DNA of 64,000 nucleotides from JACCXG01 sp963785755 (GCA_963785755.1 CAWAXG010000075.1:372001-436000); one strand, 5' to 3'; shown: positions 1 to 9,788, numbered from the stretch's first letter. Made by a program: numbers and translations. The notes: a model not told the origin generated them from the sequence alone.

Positions 1-84
1 AAGACTTGAGCCATGCTGCGTCATACGCGCTACGTGCGGACGTGCTTTTTGTGCGACGTGCTACGTGCGCACGTGCGACGTGTC
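1..84. repeat. Family A intergenic repeat (ACGTGC/GCACGT)
   Basis: Repeated ACGTGC and CTACGTGC words, irregularly spaced at about 7-10 bp, lie between the left edge and the stop of pit. The same word family recurs at 56016-56345 and 58470-58606. No credible ORF lies here. It may continue beyond the window edge. Function unknown. Confidence 0.6.
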
Positions 85-1092
85 CTACGGCGCGATCGTC
101 TTGCTGACGACCCAGTAGGTCAGGCCGGCGATGGCGGCGGAGGCGGGAATGGTGAGGATCCAGGCCCACACGATCTTGCCGGCAATCCCCCAGCGCACGG
201 CTGACAGACGACGGATCGATCCGACCCCAATGATCGCGCCGGTGATGGTGTGGGTGGTGCTCACCGGGACCCCGAGATGTGTGGCGGTGAACAACGAAAT
301 CGCGCCGGCGGTTTCGGCCGCGAACCCGCCAACCGGCTGCAGCTTCGTGATGCGCGATCCCATCGTGTGGATGATGCGCCAGCCTCCGGACAAGGTCCCG
401 AGCGCGATGGCGCCGTGCGCCGCCAGCACGACCCACAGGTCGATGCGAAACGCCGGAATGTACCCGCCGGCCAGGAGCGCTCCCGCGATGATGCCCATCG
501 TCTTCTGCGCATCGTTGCCGCCGTGCCCGAGGCTGTAGGCCGCGGCGGACAGCAGCTGCAGCCGCCGGAACCAGTGGTCGACTCGACCCGGTGAGGTCCG
601 CGAGAACGTCCAGAGAATCACGACCATCAGGCCAAAGCCGAGCGTCAATCCAATCATCGGCGCCAGGACGATGAAGATGAGGGTCTTGGTCCAGCCGGAC
701 ACGATGATCGCCGCCGCGCCGGCCTTGACGAACGCGGCACCCGCGTAGCCGCCGATCAGCGCGTGCGACGAGCTCGTCGGCAGCCCGTAATACCACGTGA
801 TCAGATCCCAGACGATCGCGCCGGTGAGTCCGGCAAAGATGACGGCGAAGGTCACGACGTTGATGTCGACCAGGCCGGAGCCGACTGTCTTCGCGACGGC
901 GGTGCCGAACGTGAACGCGGCGACGAAATTGAAGAACGCCGCCCAGATGACGGCCTTGCCGGGCGTGAGCACGCGGGTCGACACCACGGTGGCGATGGAA
1001 TTCGCGGCGTCGTGAAAGCCGTTGATGTAGTCGAAGATCAGCGCCACGACGACCAGCGTCGCGACGGCGAGAAAATTGGCGTCCATCACCAA
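85..1092 (-). CDS. pit: Inorganic phosphate transporter, PiT family
   Basis: A 335-residue polytopic membrane protein of the PiT family, which imports metal-phosphate by H+ or Na+ symport with low affinity. Both halves of the duplicated PiT signature are visible: GFHDAANSIATVVSTR near residue 25 and GHGGNDAQKTMGIIAGAL near residue 193. About ten hydrophobic segments fill the rest. The length suits a short bacterial Pit. The start follows directly on the stop of the upstream DUF47 gene (1093-1710), the usual order for this pair. Both genes are probably transcribed from the promoter near 1727-1788, which carries a candidate PhoB array. In Sinorhizobium meliloti an orthologous orfA-pit pair is repressed by PhoB; the same may apply here, but that is inference. 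Confidence 0.95.
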   Translation of the reverse strand: MVMDANFLAVATLVVVALIFDYINGFHDAANSIATVVSTRVLTPGKAVIWAAFFNFVAAFTFGTAVAKTVGSGLVDINVVTFAVIFAGLTGAIVWDLITWYYGLPTSSSHALIGGYAGAAFVKAGAAAIIVSGWTKTLIFIVLAPMIGLTLGFGLMVVILWTFSRTSPGRVDHWFRRLQLLSAAAYSLGHGGNDAQKTMGIIAGALLAGGYIPAFRIDLWVVLAAHGAIALGTLSGGWRIIHTMGSRITKLQPVGGFAAETAGAISLFTATHLGVPVSTTHTITGAIIGVGSIRRLSAVRWGIAGKIVWAWILTIPASAAIAGLTYWVVSKTIAP

Positions 1093-1710
1093 TCAGGCGT
1101 GCTTCACAATCACGCCTTCAACGACATTGGCGACGTCCTCGCACCGGTCGGTGGCGTCTTCGAGGAAGTCGAGGATCTCCTTCCATTTGATGATCACGAT
1201 CGCGTCGCGCTCCTCCTCGAAGAGCGAGCGCACGGCGCTCTGGTGGACCCGGTCGGCCTCGTTCTCCAGCCGGTTGATCTCCACCGCGGGCTCCGCGACG
1301 CCGGTCCTCCGTTCGAGGGCCTTGAGCGCCACCACCATCTGATCGGCCGACGCCTTGATGATGCGCGCCAGCTCGCGCGCGTCCGGCCGCACACGCTCGA
1401 TTCGATACAGCCGGACGATCGCGGCGGACGCATCGATGGCATCCATGACGTCATCAAGGGAGCGGGCGAGCGTATGGATATCCTCACGATCCAGCGGGGT
1501 CACGAACGTCCGGTGCAGACGCTGGATGACCTCGTGGGTGAGGAAGTCGCATTTGTGCTCGACCTCCTTGATTTCGTCGGCCTTGTCCCAGATCGGCTTG
1601 TCGGGGGCGAGCATCTCCTCGAGCAGCGCCGCGCCGCGGCGGATCTGCTCGGCGAGTGCGACGAAATCATCAAAGAACCGTGCTTCTCTTGGAATCAGCC
1701 TGAACGCCAA
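1093..1710 (-). CDS. DUF47 / PhoU-like Pit accessory protein
   Basis: A 205-residue, all-helical, charged protein of the DUF47 (TIGR00153) family, PhoU-like proteins encoded beside Pit transporters and thought to modulate them. Family-like segments include the N-terminal REARFFDDFVALAEQI and the region KADEIKEVEHKCDFLTHEV. The start is TTG at 1710, chosen because a strong GGAGGA ribosome-binding site lies about 4-5 bases upstream and the family N-terminus begins here. It abuts pit without a gap, so the two are probably translated together. It is cytoplasmic, with no signal peptide. Confidence 0.92.
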   Translation of the reverse strand: MAFRLIPREARFFDDFVALAEQIRRGAALLEEMLAPDKPIWDKADEIKEVEHKCDFLTHEVIQRLHRTFVTPLDREDIHTLARSLDDVMDAIDASAAIVRLYRIERVRPDARELARIIKASADQMVVALKALERRTGVAEPAVEINRLENEADRVHQSAVRSLFEEERDAIVIIKWKEILDFLEDATDRCEDVANVVEGVIVKHA

Positions 1711-1727
1711 TCGATCCTCCGGCGAGA

Positions 1728-1790
1728 ATCTTAGCAGACGGGACGCAGAATTAACCGATTTGTCGCATTTGAGTTACACAGCCGTTGCGT
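1728..1790. repeat. 63-bp direct repeat, copy 1 (pit promoter)
   Basis: This 63-bp block recurs at 5032-5094 in the same orientation with about five mismatches (about 92% identity). It spans the presumed promoter of the minus-strand DUF47-pit operon: read on the minus strand it holds a TAAGAT -10-like hexamer (1733-1728) and an 11-bp-period array upstream. The two copies flank 3.3 kb of porin/pstS sequence. Confidence 0.85.
1751..1788. promoter_or_regulatory. Candidate PhoB array at the pit promoter
   Basis: Four half-sites lie exactly 11 bp apart: TTAAC (1751), GTCGC (1762), GTTAC (1773), GTTGC (1784). Eleven-bp spacing of direct repeats is the known geometry of OmpR/PhoB-family operators. 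On the minus strand the array ends 18 bp before a TAAGAT -10 hexamer, so its last half-site overlaps the -35 position. This placement could suit repression of pit. The half-site GTNAC is nearly its own reverse complement, so orientation cannot be read from it. Confidence 0.6.
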
Positions 1791-1908
1791 GGAGAAGCAA
1801 AGCCACGCTCGGCAGCCCACGGATCGCTCTACCAGCTCGGACTCCCAATTGTTGCACTCCCCGATCGGACCGTTCTGCCGGCAGCCACTTGCACCGATTG
1901 GCATTCAG

Positions 1909-2440
1909 AATCCGGCGGTCAACCGCCTGCGCGATCTGTTGGCGAAGATCGCAGGCACGCTGAGGAAAGGCATGCTGGTCGGCACGTTTATCCCGGGATC
2001 CTTCAGTCCGGGTACTGCGATGACGGACATGGTCGTGGGCCTGTGATCGCTGGCGTCCTGGGCCTGCGGCCCGCGATCAGTGTGATCATGGGTGCCAACA
2101 TCGGCACGGGGCGCATTGCTCGTGCGCTGGCCGTTGGAACACCGGTGACCGGCAACGAAGGCGTTGCAGACGCAATCGCGAAGAAGAAGAACTCCATCGG
2201 CTATGTTGAGTTCGTGCAGGCAGAACGAGCCGGGCTCAGTCACGTGGCGACTCAGAACTGCGCAGGCCGGTTCGTGTCGCCGGCACCGGCAGCGTTCGCG
2301 GCGGCTGCGGCCAACGCGGAGTGGAAGGCGGCAAACGATTTTCGCGTGTTGCTCAGCGATGCTCCCGGCGAGGGCCTACCCCCTTGCCGCGACCGTCTTC
2401 ATCCTGATCGTCCAAAGGGATCCGGTGCTGACCCGAGTTC
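1909..2440 (+). pseudogene. Fused nptA/pstS fossil
   Basis: Two broken gene pieces are joined. From about 1909 to 2110, in two frames, the translation resembles the core of a Na/Pi cotransporter (NptA family): a segment ending in TDMVVGL, then after a frame change GVLGLRPAISVIMGANIGTG, a close match to the family's VIMGANIGTT motif. It then passes directly into a PstS piece, with GNEGVADAIAKKKNSIGYVE and later FRVLLSDAPGEG. A further frame change gives YPLAATVFILIVQRDPV, the PstS pattern YPI..TFIL. No start, signal peptide or full domain survives. It lies upstream of the porin gene. I consider it a recombination relic of phosphate genes. Confidence 0.75.
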
Positions 2441-2488
2441 AGTTATACCTTTTGAATGCAAGCGAGGAGTGGTGGACCGGAGGTAATC

Positions 2489-3784
2489 ATGCGGATCGGA
2501 AGCATCCATGACGGTCGCGAATCGATCGTCGCTGGCGTTGGCGCCATAAGAAGGCGCGCGCTGCTATCCGGCGCGAGCCGTGCGCAGTGGTGCCGCGAAT
2601 CAAGCCCGATGTTCCGGTCGCGCGTAATGGTCTTCGCGATTCTCTGGATCGTTCTCGCGCCCGGCGACTTGCTGGCACAGGTGACCCCTGGCGGAGCCTT
2701 GCCGCCACCCGACGACACGCCGAGCGTCCGCGTCGGCGGTACGCTGTTCCTCGACTACACGACGACCCTCGATCCCAAGGCCACCGATGCCGACGGCAAC
2801 GAGGTGACCGCCAACGCCTTCAACGTGGGCCGCGCGTATATCAACGTCACGGGGCAGGTCAATCACCTGATCGCCTTTCGCATCACGCCCGACATCACGC
2901 GTGAATCCGGATCGGGAAGCTCGCTGTCCGGCAGCCTGACGTACCGATTGAAGTACGCCTTCGCGCAGTTCAACCTCGATGACTGGATGTGGCGCGGCAC
3001 CTACGTGCGCTTCGGCATGACCCAGACGCCGTATGTCGAGTTCGAAGAGAGCGTGTACGGGTACCGCTTCCAGGGCCCGGTCTTCGTCGACGTCGAGAGG
3101 TTCCTCACCTCGGCGGACTTCGGCGTGTTCTTCCGGACGGAGTTTCCGAACGGGTACGGTGAGGCGGTTGTCGGTCTCTACAACGGCGACGGCAGCACGC
3201 GCGCGGAGCCGAACGACCAGAAGGCATTCCAGGTGCGCGGAACACTGCGGCCACTCCCCGGACCGGGCGTGCTGCGAGGGTTGCGTCTGACGCTGTTCTA
3301 CGATGGTGACAACTACGTCAAGGACGCCGAGCGCGACCGTTTCGTGAGCCTCGTCACCTACGAGCATCGCTTCGTCAACATCGGGTGGTCGTATCTCAAT
3401 GCGACCGACCAGACGCTGTCGGCGTCACCCGAGGTGGACGCCAACGGTCACTCGTTCTGGTTCACCCCCCGCTGGGCGCATGGGACGTTGCGGCCGACGC
3501 CGGCGACCGGCCAGGTGCGCGCCAGCCTCGAAGGATTGTTTCGCTATGATCGCCTCGAACCGGACCAGCGCAACTCGAGCCACAAGGAACGGATCGTGGC
3601 CGGGGTGGCGTACTGGCCACGCATGACGAACTCGCGCGTCAGCACCGCTGTGCTCCTCGATTATGAGGAGGTGCGTTACCGGAATTACGCACCAGCTCGC
3701 GACACGGACAAGAAAGTCACGTGCACATGCTCATCAATTTCTAGAGGTGGACCGTTCACCCGGATCCAGAAGAAGGCACCATGA
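2489..3784 (+). CDS. Phosphate-selective O/P-type porin (3' frameshift)
   Basis: An outer-membrane beta-barrel resembling the OprO/OprP porin family, which passes phosphate or polyphosphate. The ATG at 2489 follows a strong GGAGG five bases upstream; an ATG at 2609 directly precedes the signal-peptide-like MFRSRVMVFAILWIVLAPG...LLAQ and is the alternative start. The mature part shows alternating barrel strands such as GGTLFLDYTTTLDP, NVGRAYINVTGQVN and RLKYAFAQFNLDD. The C-terminus as read is not porin-like. Shifting frame by one missing base near 3716 gives HVHMLINF followed by TAG at 3742-3744, the usual barrel ending in phenylalanine. So there is a one-base deletion, real or an assembly error. 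pstS at 3781 follows, and the shifted ORF overlaps it by 4 bases, which supports a 3744 end. Confidence 0.8.
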   Translation: MRIGSIHDGRESIVAGVGAIRRRALLSGASRAQWCRESSPMFRSRVMVFAILWIVLAPGDLLAQVTPGGALPPPDDTPSVRVGGTLFLDYTTTLDPKATDADGNEVTANAFNVGRAYINVTGQVNHLIAFRITPDITRESGSGSSLSGSLTYRLKYAFAQFNLDDWMWRGTYVRFGMTQTPYVEFEESVYGYRFQGPVFVDVERFLTSADFGVFFRTEFPNGYGEAVVGLYNGDGSTRAEPNDQKAFQVRGTLRPLPGPGVLRGLRLTLFYDGDNYVKDAERDRFVSLVTYEHRFVNIGWSYLNATDQTLSASPEVDANGHSFWFTPRWAHGTLRPTPATGQVRASLEGLFRYDRLEPDQRNSSHKERIVAGVAYWPRMTNSRVSTAVLLDYEEVRYRNYAPARDTDKKVTCTCSSISRGGPFTRIQKKAP

Positions 3785-4902
3785 CGTTCCACAAGGGCCG
3801 CCGACTCCGCGTTCTCGGCGTGTTCATGGCGGCAGTCGGTCACAGCTTCGCCCACCAGGCCCCTGACGGACAACCGATTCAGATCAACGGCGCTGGCGCC
3901 ACCTTGCCGTATCCAATCTACTCAGCGTGGTTTGCGGAGTACGCCAAGGTCAACCCGAATGTGCGGATCCATTACCTATCCATCGGATCCGGCGCGGGCA
4001 TCGGGCAGCTGACGGAACAGCTCGTCTTTTTCGCGGCAACGGACACACCGATGACCGTGGAGGAGTTCCAGGAAGCGCCCGGCCGCATCCTCCACCTCCC
4101 GACGGTGCTCGCTGGGATTGTCCCGATCTACAACGTTCCAGGGGTCAAAGGCGATTTGAAGTTCGACGGCCCGTTGCTCTCGTCGATCTTCTTGGGCAGG
4201 GTGCGGAACTGGAACGATCCGGCCATCCTCAAGTTGAACCCCGGTGTGACGCTGCCGGCTACGGACATTGCTGTCGTCTACCGGTCCGATAGCTCGGGCA
4301 CGTCGTTCATCTTCGCGGACTTCCTGTCCAAGACTGTCCCCGAATGGAACCGGCTCGTGGGGCCGACGCGAACGCTCAACCCGCACGCCGGTGGCACGAT
4401 CGGCTTGACGGACGACCCCTTCGGCCGCAACACGAGGATGCTGAACCTTCCAGGCGGCATCGGCGCCGGCAGCAACGAGCAGGTGGCTGGTGCCGTCAAG
4501 CAGACCGCTGGCGCGATCGGGTATGTCGAATTGGCCTACGCGGTCAGAAACAACATCGACATGGGAGCGGTGATGAACTCGATGGGCGAGTTCGTCCGCG
4601 CCACGCCCGAGTCCATTACAGCCGCCGGCGCCGCGATCGGGGATTCGAAACCATTGATGCGCGACTTCCGCGTCTCGATCACCAACGCCCCCGGCAAAGG
4701 CGTCTATCCGATCTCGTCGTTCACGTGGATCCTGCTCTACGAACGGCCCAGCGACCTGCGCCGAACCAAGGCGATGGTGGACTTCGTGAGATGGGCTTTG
4801 ACCGAGGGCCAGAAGCTCGCGCCGCAGCTTGGCTACGCGCGGCTGCCTCCGGAGGTAATCAAGCGAGAGCTGGAATTGTTGGGGACGATTCGAGTGTCCT
4901 GA
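3781..4902 (+). CDS. pstS: Phosphate ABC transporter substrate-binding protein PstS (copy 1)
   Basis: A 373-residue periplasmic phosphate-binding protein. The start ATG follows AGAAGG at suitable spacing. A hydrophobic signal segment (VLGVFMAAVGHSFAHQ) precedes the mature INGAGATLPYPIYSAWF, the PstS N-terminal phosphate-binding loop. Other family landmarks are YLSIGSGAGIGQL, FFAATDTPM, YRSDSSGTSFIFADFLSK, the conserved SNEQVAGAVKQTAGAIGYVE, and near the end YPISSFTWILLYE. An insertion of about 25 residues around LNPHAGGTIGLTDDPFGRNT is unlike the second pstS at 10099. It lies just after the O/P porin, suggesting an outer-membrane plus periplasm pair, but no permease genes are adjacent. It may feed PstCA encoded at 11.2-13 kb. 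Confidence 0.93.
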   Translation: MTFHKGRRLRVLGVFMAAVGHSFAHQAPDGQPIQINGAGATLPYPIYSAWFAEYAKVNPNVRIHYLSIGSGAGIGQLTEQLVFFAATDTPMTVEEFQEAPGRILHLPTVLAGIVPIYNVPGVKGDLKFDGPLLSSIFLGRVRNWNDPAILKLNPGVTLPATDIAVVYRSDSSGTSFIFADFLSKTVPEWNRLVGPTRTLNPHAGGTIGLTDDPFGRNTRMLNLPGGIGAGSNEQVAGAVKQTAGAIGYVELAYAVRNNIDMGAVMNSMGEFVRATPESITAAGAAIGDSKPLMRDFRVSITNAPGKGVYPISSFTWILLYERPSDLRRTKAMVDFVRWALTEGQKLAPQLGYARLPPEVIKRELELLGTIRVS

Positions 4903-5031
4903 CAGCCACTGCGGTTACGTCGCGACGTGGCTCGCATCGACGCCGCGGTACCGGTCGTTCAGATGCGCACGGTCGACTGGTATCTGTGCGCGCAGCTGCA
5001 GGGCCCGCGCTTCATGGCGACACTGTTCGGG

Positions 5032-5094
5032 ATCTTAGCAGACGGGACGCAGAATTAACCGATTTGTCGTATTTGAGCTACATCACCGTTGCGT
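5032..5094. repeat. 63-bp direct repeat, copy 2 (orphan promoter)
   Basis: Copy of 1728-1790 with five differences. The TAAGAT-like hexamer and the 11-bp array TTAAC (5055), GTCGT (5066), GCTAC (5077), GTTGC (5088) are kept. No minus-strand gene lies to its left; transcription that way would run antisense into pstS (3781-4902). It may be a leftover of a duplicated pit locus or a live antisense promoter. Confidence 0.8.
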
Positions 5095-5673
5095 CGATGC
5101 ACGGACCGATCAGACACAGCACTCAGTGCAGCGCCAATGAACCCCGCTCATCGTTGCAAGGTGGCTGCCCGGACACGGTTCGACTGGGGAGTGCAGCAAA
5201 TCGGAGAGTCAGAGCTGGCAGAGTGATCCGTGAGCTTCCGACCGTGGCAGGTGCTTCTTCTGAAGTCGGTGCAGTCCGCCGAACATGCGCCCCCCGCAAC
5301 CCAAGTTGATCGGTGTTGAAGAAGGTGAATGAGATTGCAGCGACGCTCCGCTGTGCTTGCACCGACATAGAAGTCGCCCTTGAGGCTGACATCGACTCAG
5401 CGCTGCATGACCGTGCGCGAGCGCGTCGAGATTCTAAAACGCATTCACTATCCGTCCCGACAGATCGTCGACGTGAAACACGGCACGGCTTGATGTTGCC
5501 CACAGTTGATCTCGTATCGCATCGCTCCACTGACCTCGTATCGCATCGCTTCACAATCGGCTGTGTTCACCCGCGCCGCCTCTTGAATATTGAAGCGCGG
5601 CGTCCGTGTCCGCCGCCGGCAGCTCCTCGGCTTCTCTATCGCTCTGGACGTGCTGACTGTGCACGTTTCTGCT

Positions 5674-5711
5674 TTAACAATCTGGCAATCGCTGCGTTAC
5701 ACGTACGTCAT
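5674..5711 (+). promoter_or_regulatory. Candidate PhoB array before TonB receptor
   Basis: Half-sites TTAAC (5674), GCAAT (5685), GTTAC (5696) and GTCAT (5707) are each 11 bp apart. A TAATCT -10-like hexamer at 5721-5726 lies 9 bp after the last half-site, the spacing known for PhoB-activated promoters where the operator replaces the -35. The receptor start is at 5840. Confidence 0.6.
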
Positions 5712-5839
5712 TGACGCTCAGTAATCTCCCGCAGATGACCCCCAAGGGAGTCGTGGTCTCCAACAGATCGGCGGATGAACGTGCGGTGGTGAGCGCTGCG
5801 CGGCGTGACATCGGCCCGAGACCAAGCGGAGGTGGAGAA

Positions 5840-8800
5840 ATGCGTTTCGTGACTCGTGTGTCCGCTGTCATTGCCGTCGCAGTGTTAGCGGTCTTCCTCA
5901 CTACGCCCGCGCCGGCCGGCGCACAGGGCAGTCCAACCGGTACGCTGGCAGGCGCCGTCAGCGATCCGAGCGGCGGTGTCCTTCCAGGCGTCACGGTCAC
6001 TGCCAAGAACGCGCAGACGGGTCTGACGCAGCACACCGTCAGCGGCGGCGAAGGCGACTGGCGCATCCCCGCGCTGCCCCTCGGGCGCATACGAGGTTGC
6101 GTTTGAGCTCGAGGGGTTCAAAAAGCTCGTCCGCGGCGGCATCATCGTCGAGGCCGCGACGACGCGCACGGTGCGCGTCACGCTCGAGGTCGGCGGACTG
6201 ACCGAGACGGTGCAGGTGGCCGCCGACGCCGCGCTCCTCACGGTCACGACGGCCGCGACCGTCGCGGAGCTTGACCGGCGCCGAGCTTCAAGCTGTGCCG
6301 ACGTCGACTGGCAGCTTCACTCACCTGCTGTCGTCGGAAGCCGGCGTCAGCGCCGATCTGCCGCCGGTGCTGACCAACGGCACGGGAAACATCTCGCCCT
6401 CGGTCAACGGCACGCGGACGACGAGCACGAGCCTGTTCTTCAACGGCATCGACGCGACGAACCTGACCATCGAACGAAGGCGCGATGAGCGACAACATCG
6501 CGCCCGCGTCCGGACATGCTCGCAGGAAGTCAAGCTGCAGACGAGCATGTACGACGCGTCGACCGGGCGCTCGGGCGGCGGCAACTTCCAGCTGGTGACG
6601 CGCAGCGGCGCGAACGCGCTTCAGCGGGACGGCGCACTTCAACTTCCAGCACGAGGGGATGAACTCGAACGACTTCTTCTACAAGAAGGACGGGATCGAC
6701 AAGCCGAAGGCGCGGCGGAACGAGGGCGGGTTCACCGTCGGCGGTCCGATTCGCCGAAATCGGCTGTTCTTCTTCGGCGGCTATCAGCGGACCCAGGCGG
6801 AAACCGGGTTCGTGCCGACGGCGAGCAGCATCACGGCGCTGCCCCAGGCGCTGCAGCTCATTCAGGGCGCGCGCACCAAGGAGAACGTCCTGGCGGCGTT
6901 CGCGGCGCTGAATCCGGCAATTCTGGCGTCGATTCCGAAGGCGCAGTGTTCCGGCGCCGACCGACACCGGCGTGCATTTCCGACGTCGCGATCGAACCTG
7001 CTGAATCTGCGGAATCCGGTGACCGGCGACTTCGTGATCCCGGCGCCGCGCGCCGGGGGCACGGTGATCGGGAACGACATCACTGCGGGTTCTCGGTCGG
7101 CGGCAATCCGTTCATCCGCCAGCGCAACGTCGTCCCGGCGGAGTTCACGCAGGACCAGTACACGCTGAAGCTGGACGGACAGATCACCGACGAACAACCG
7201 GCTGAGCGGCACCGGTTTCTACGCGGAGTTCCCTGGGCTCGATCCGTTCCCGGATCCCTCGAGCCTGGTCTCGCCGTTCACCCTGAAGCGCGCCGACGAG
7301 AACGCCACCGTCGCGCTCGTCCGACACGCATGTCTTCGGGGCCAACAAGGTCAACGAGACTGCGCGGCGGCATGTTCTACCTCAACAACACCCGCCAGCT
7401 GGACGATCCGTTCCTCGAGCTGACGAAGCAGGCATCGGCGTGCCCAACCCGGCGACGTTCTTCGACACCAGCAACGCGACGACGCGCCTCGGCCACTACA
7501 TCGGCAGGCCCGGCGGCACGATGGAGCGGTTCTCGTTCGGCGGCCCGAACGACAGCTTCAACAAGCGCGAGCAGCGGACGTGGACGATCGGCAACACGCT
7601 CAGCTGGACGACGGCGTCGCACGCGCTGCGGATGGGCGGCGAGTTCCGCCGCAACGAATTCAACACGAACCTGCCGGAAGAACAGGCGACGGAGTTCGAG
7701 AAGTTCGACAACTTCACGCAGCTGCTCCGCGGCCTGGCGACCGAGGCGGACACGCAGTTCGGCATCACCGACAAGCAGTTCCGCTTCAACGATTTCAACA
7801 TGTTCATCGCCGACGACTGGCGGCTGTCGCCAGTCGCTGACGCTGAATGCCGGAGTGCGCTACGAGTTCTTCGGTCTGCCCGAGGAGGTCAATGGCCGCA
7901 TCGGCAACGTCGACTTCGAAGCGCTGACGAACACCGAGAATCCGGTCAATGCGTTCATCGTGCCGAAGAACGTGCAGAACACCGGATTCGCGGCCATTGA
8001 TGCCGCGATCGCCACGTCGCGCAGGGCCGACAACAACCACACGCTGAAGGGTCAGGACTGGAACAACGTCGCGCCCCGCGTCGGGTTCGCCTGGACGCCG
8101 GGGACGCGCAGGTGGTCGTCCGCGGCGGCTACGGGATCTTCTACGATCGGCCGTCGGCAGCGTTCATCAACACGGTGTTCAGCAACTACCCATTCCTGCG
8201 TGAGCAGGAAGTGACGTTCCCGGCCAGCCGCCGTTCCGCTGAACGGCGCCTGGTCGCAGCAGGATCCGACCTTCCCGTTCAATCAGTACCTGCCGAACCG
8301 GATCGTCCGCACGGCCGGCGCGACCGGCACCTATCAGATTCGCGATGGCACGAACGTGACGCGCGGCGCGGACGGCACGCTGAATCCGATCGATCCGGCC
8401 ACGGGATTGCCGACGCGTGGCAACATCGCCGAGACGTTCGAGTTCCGCGCGGTCGATCGCGATCTGCGCACGCCGTACATCCAGCAGTACAACTTCGGCG
8501 TGCAGCGGGAGCTCGGCGGAGAATCTGATGCTGGAGGTCCGCTACGTCGGCAGCAAGGGAACCGAGCTGCTGGAGGCGACGGCGTTCAATCAGGGCTACG
8601 ACCTGAACGCGGCCGATACGCCCGACCACATCTTCGAGCGCTTCAACCAGGCGTACGTCGCGGCGGGCAGTCCCAACGGTGCGCTGAACGCGGGTGCGAC
8701 TGCGCGAGCGCGGGGCGTTGGACGGGCGTTCGGGTTCCCGAACACCGCGCTCGGCGGCATGCTCGACTACAACCTGGCCAACGCCGGCGGCGCGGTCATC

Positions 8801-9672
8801 GGCTTCGAGGCGCGGACGCCGATCCTCGGCTTCAACGTGCCGGAAGCCGTGGTGCTCGGCAACACCGGGCCGTTCGCTCTACAACTCGCTGCAGTTCAAC
8901 CTGGCGAAGCGGATGTCTGACGGCATCCAATTCAACCTGGCGTACACGTACTCGCGCTCGAAGGACACCAGCTCCGCCGATCCCGGCAGCACGGCCGGCG
9001 GCGGCAAGCCCGACGTGCCCGAACGCGGGTTTCGTCGTGCAGGGCAACCAGCGCGACCTCGACGCGAACTACGCGCTGTCGGACTTCGACCGTCCGCACC
9101 GGTTCAGCGGCAGCTTCGTGTGGGAGATCCCGGGCGAGGGGCTGCTGGGCGGCTTCCGCCTCTCGGGCTTCGTGCAGCTGCAGTCCGGCCTGCCGTACTC
9201 GATCTACTCGGCGGAGCCCGAGCTGGGCAACGCCAGCCAGTACGGCGATCTCGTTCGAGGTTCCGGCGGCATCTATCGCCTCGGCTTCGGACGACCGAGC
9301 CTGTGTGGCTCGCTCGACGAGCTCCGCCAGCACGGCGACGATCCGACAGAAGCGGCGTTCAACAAGAGCGTGCTCTGCTCCCCGACGACGGCGGCCGGCG
9401 GATATCCCGACAATCTGGGCTTCGGCAACCTCGGGCGCAACGTCCTCCGCGGCTTCTGGCAGCGCCGCGTGGATCTGAGTCTCGCCAAGGCGTTCTCGCT
9501 CGGTGCGGCGAGGAACTTCGAGGTGCGATGGGACGTTTTCAACGTCTTCAACACCGTCAACTACGCGCTGCCCAACAACGTCATCGGCGGCGCGACGACC
9601 GACTTCGGCAAGATCACGGACTCGGTCGGCGGTCCACGCGTGATGCAGTTCGGCGCGCGTCTGCGGTTTTAG
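5840..9672 (+). pseudogene. TonB-dependent receptor with carboxypeptidase-regulatory-like domain, multiply frameshifted
   Basis: An Oar-like TonB-dependent outer-membrane receptor that would be about 1,270 residues if whole. The ATG at 5840 follows GGTGGAGAA; a signal peptide (RVSAVIAVAVLAVFLTTPAPAGAQ) leads to the carboxypeptidase-regulatory-like fold (GTLAGAVSDPSGGVLPGVTV). Plug and barrel text then continues over three frames: FFFGGYQRTQAETGFVPTAS, NTLSWTTASHALRMGGEFRR, ADDWRLSP, YIQQYNFGVQRELGG, LSDFDRPHRFSGSFVWEIPG, and a barrel end RVMQFGARLRF before TAG. At least ten frame changes occur in 3.8 kb, far denser than elsewhere in the window. Either this is a recently inactivated gene or the local sequence is poor. 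The intact promoter array (5674-5711) suggests a phosphate-starvation role for the ancestral receptor. Confidence 0.85.
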
Positions 9673-9788
9673 AACTCTGACGAGGTTATCCTTTTAGTTA
9701 GGGGCGTGTGCCATATTCAGGCTGAGGTCGTAGGTGGTTCGGCCGCTCGAGCGCAGCCGGACCACCACGACACCCAACCGGCGGACAA

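Larger units (their letters stand above)
4903..5839. other. Non-coding gap with orphan pit-type promoter and Pho array
   Basis: No credible gene is seen in 937 bp. It contains the second copy of the 63-bp direct repeat (5032-5094), a 24-bp-period duplication of CTCGTATCGCATCGCT at 5511 and 5535, and the four-part 11-bp array at 5674-5711 that probably serves the receptor at 5840. The remainder shows no recognisable protein or RNA. Confidence 0.6.

Noticed and set aside
763..1734. Long plus-strand ORF opposite pit and DUF47
   Set aside because: It is a codon-mirror of two well-recognised genes on the minus strand, with no family resemblance and no ribosome-binding site.
5395..5490. Short ORF starting MTVRERVEILKRIHYPSRQI
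   Set aside because: Only 28 codons, no ribosome-binding site, no recognisable family; probably chance or an unidentifiable relic.
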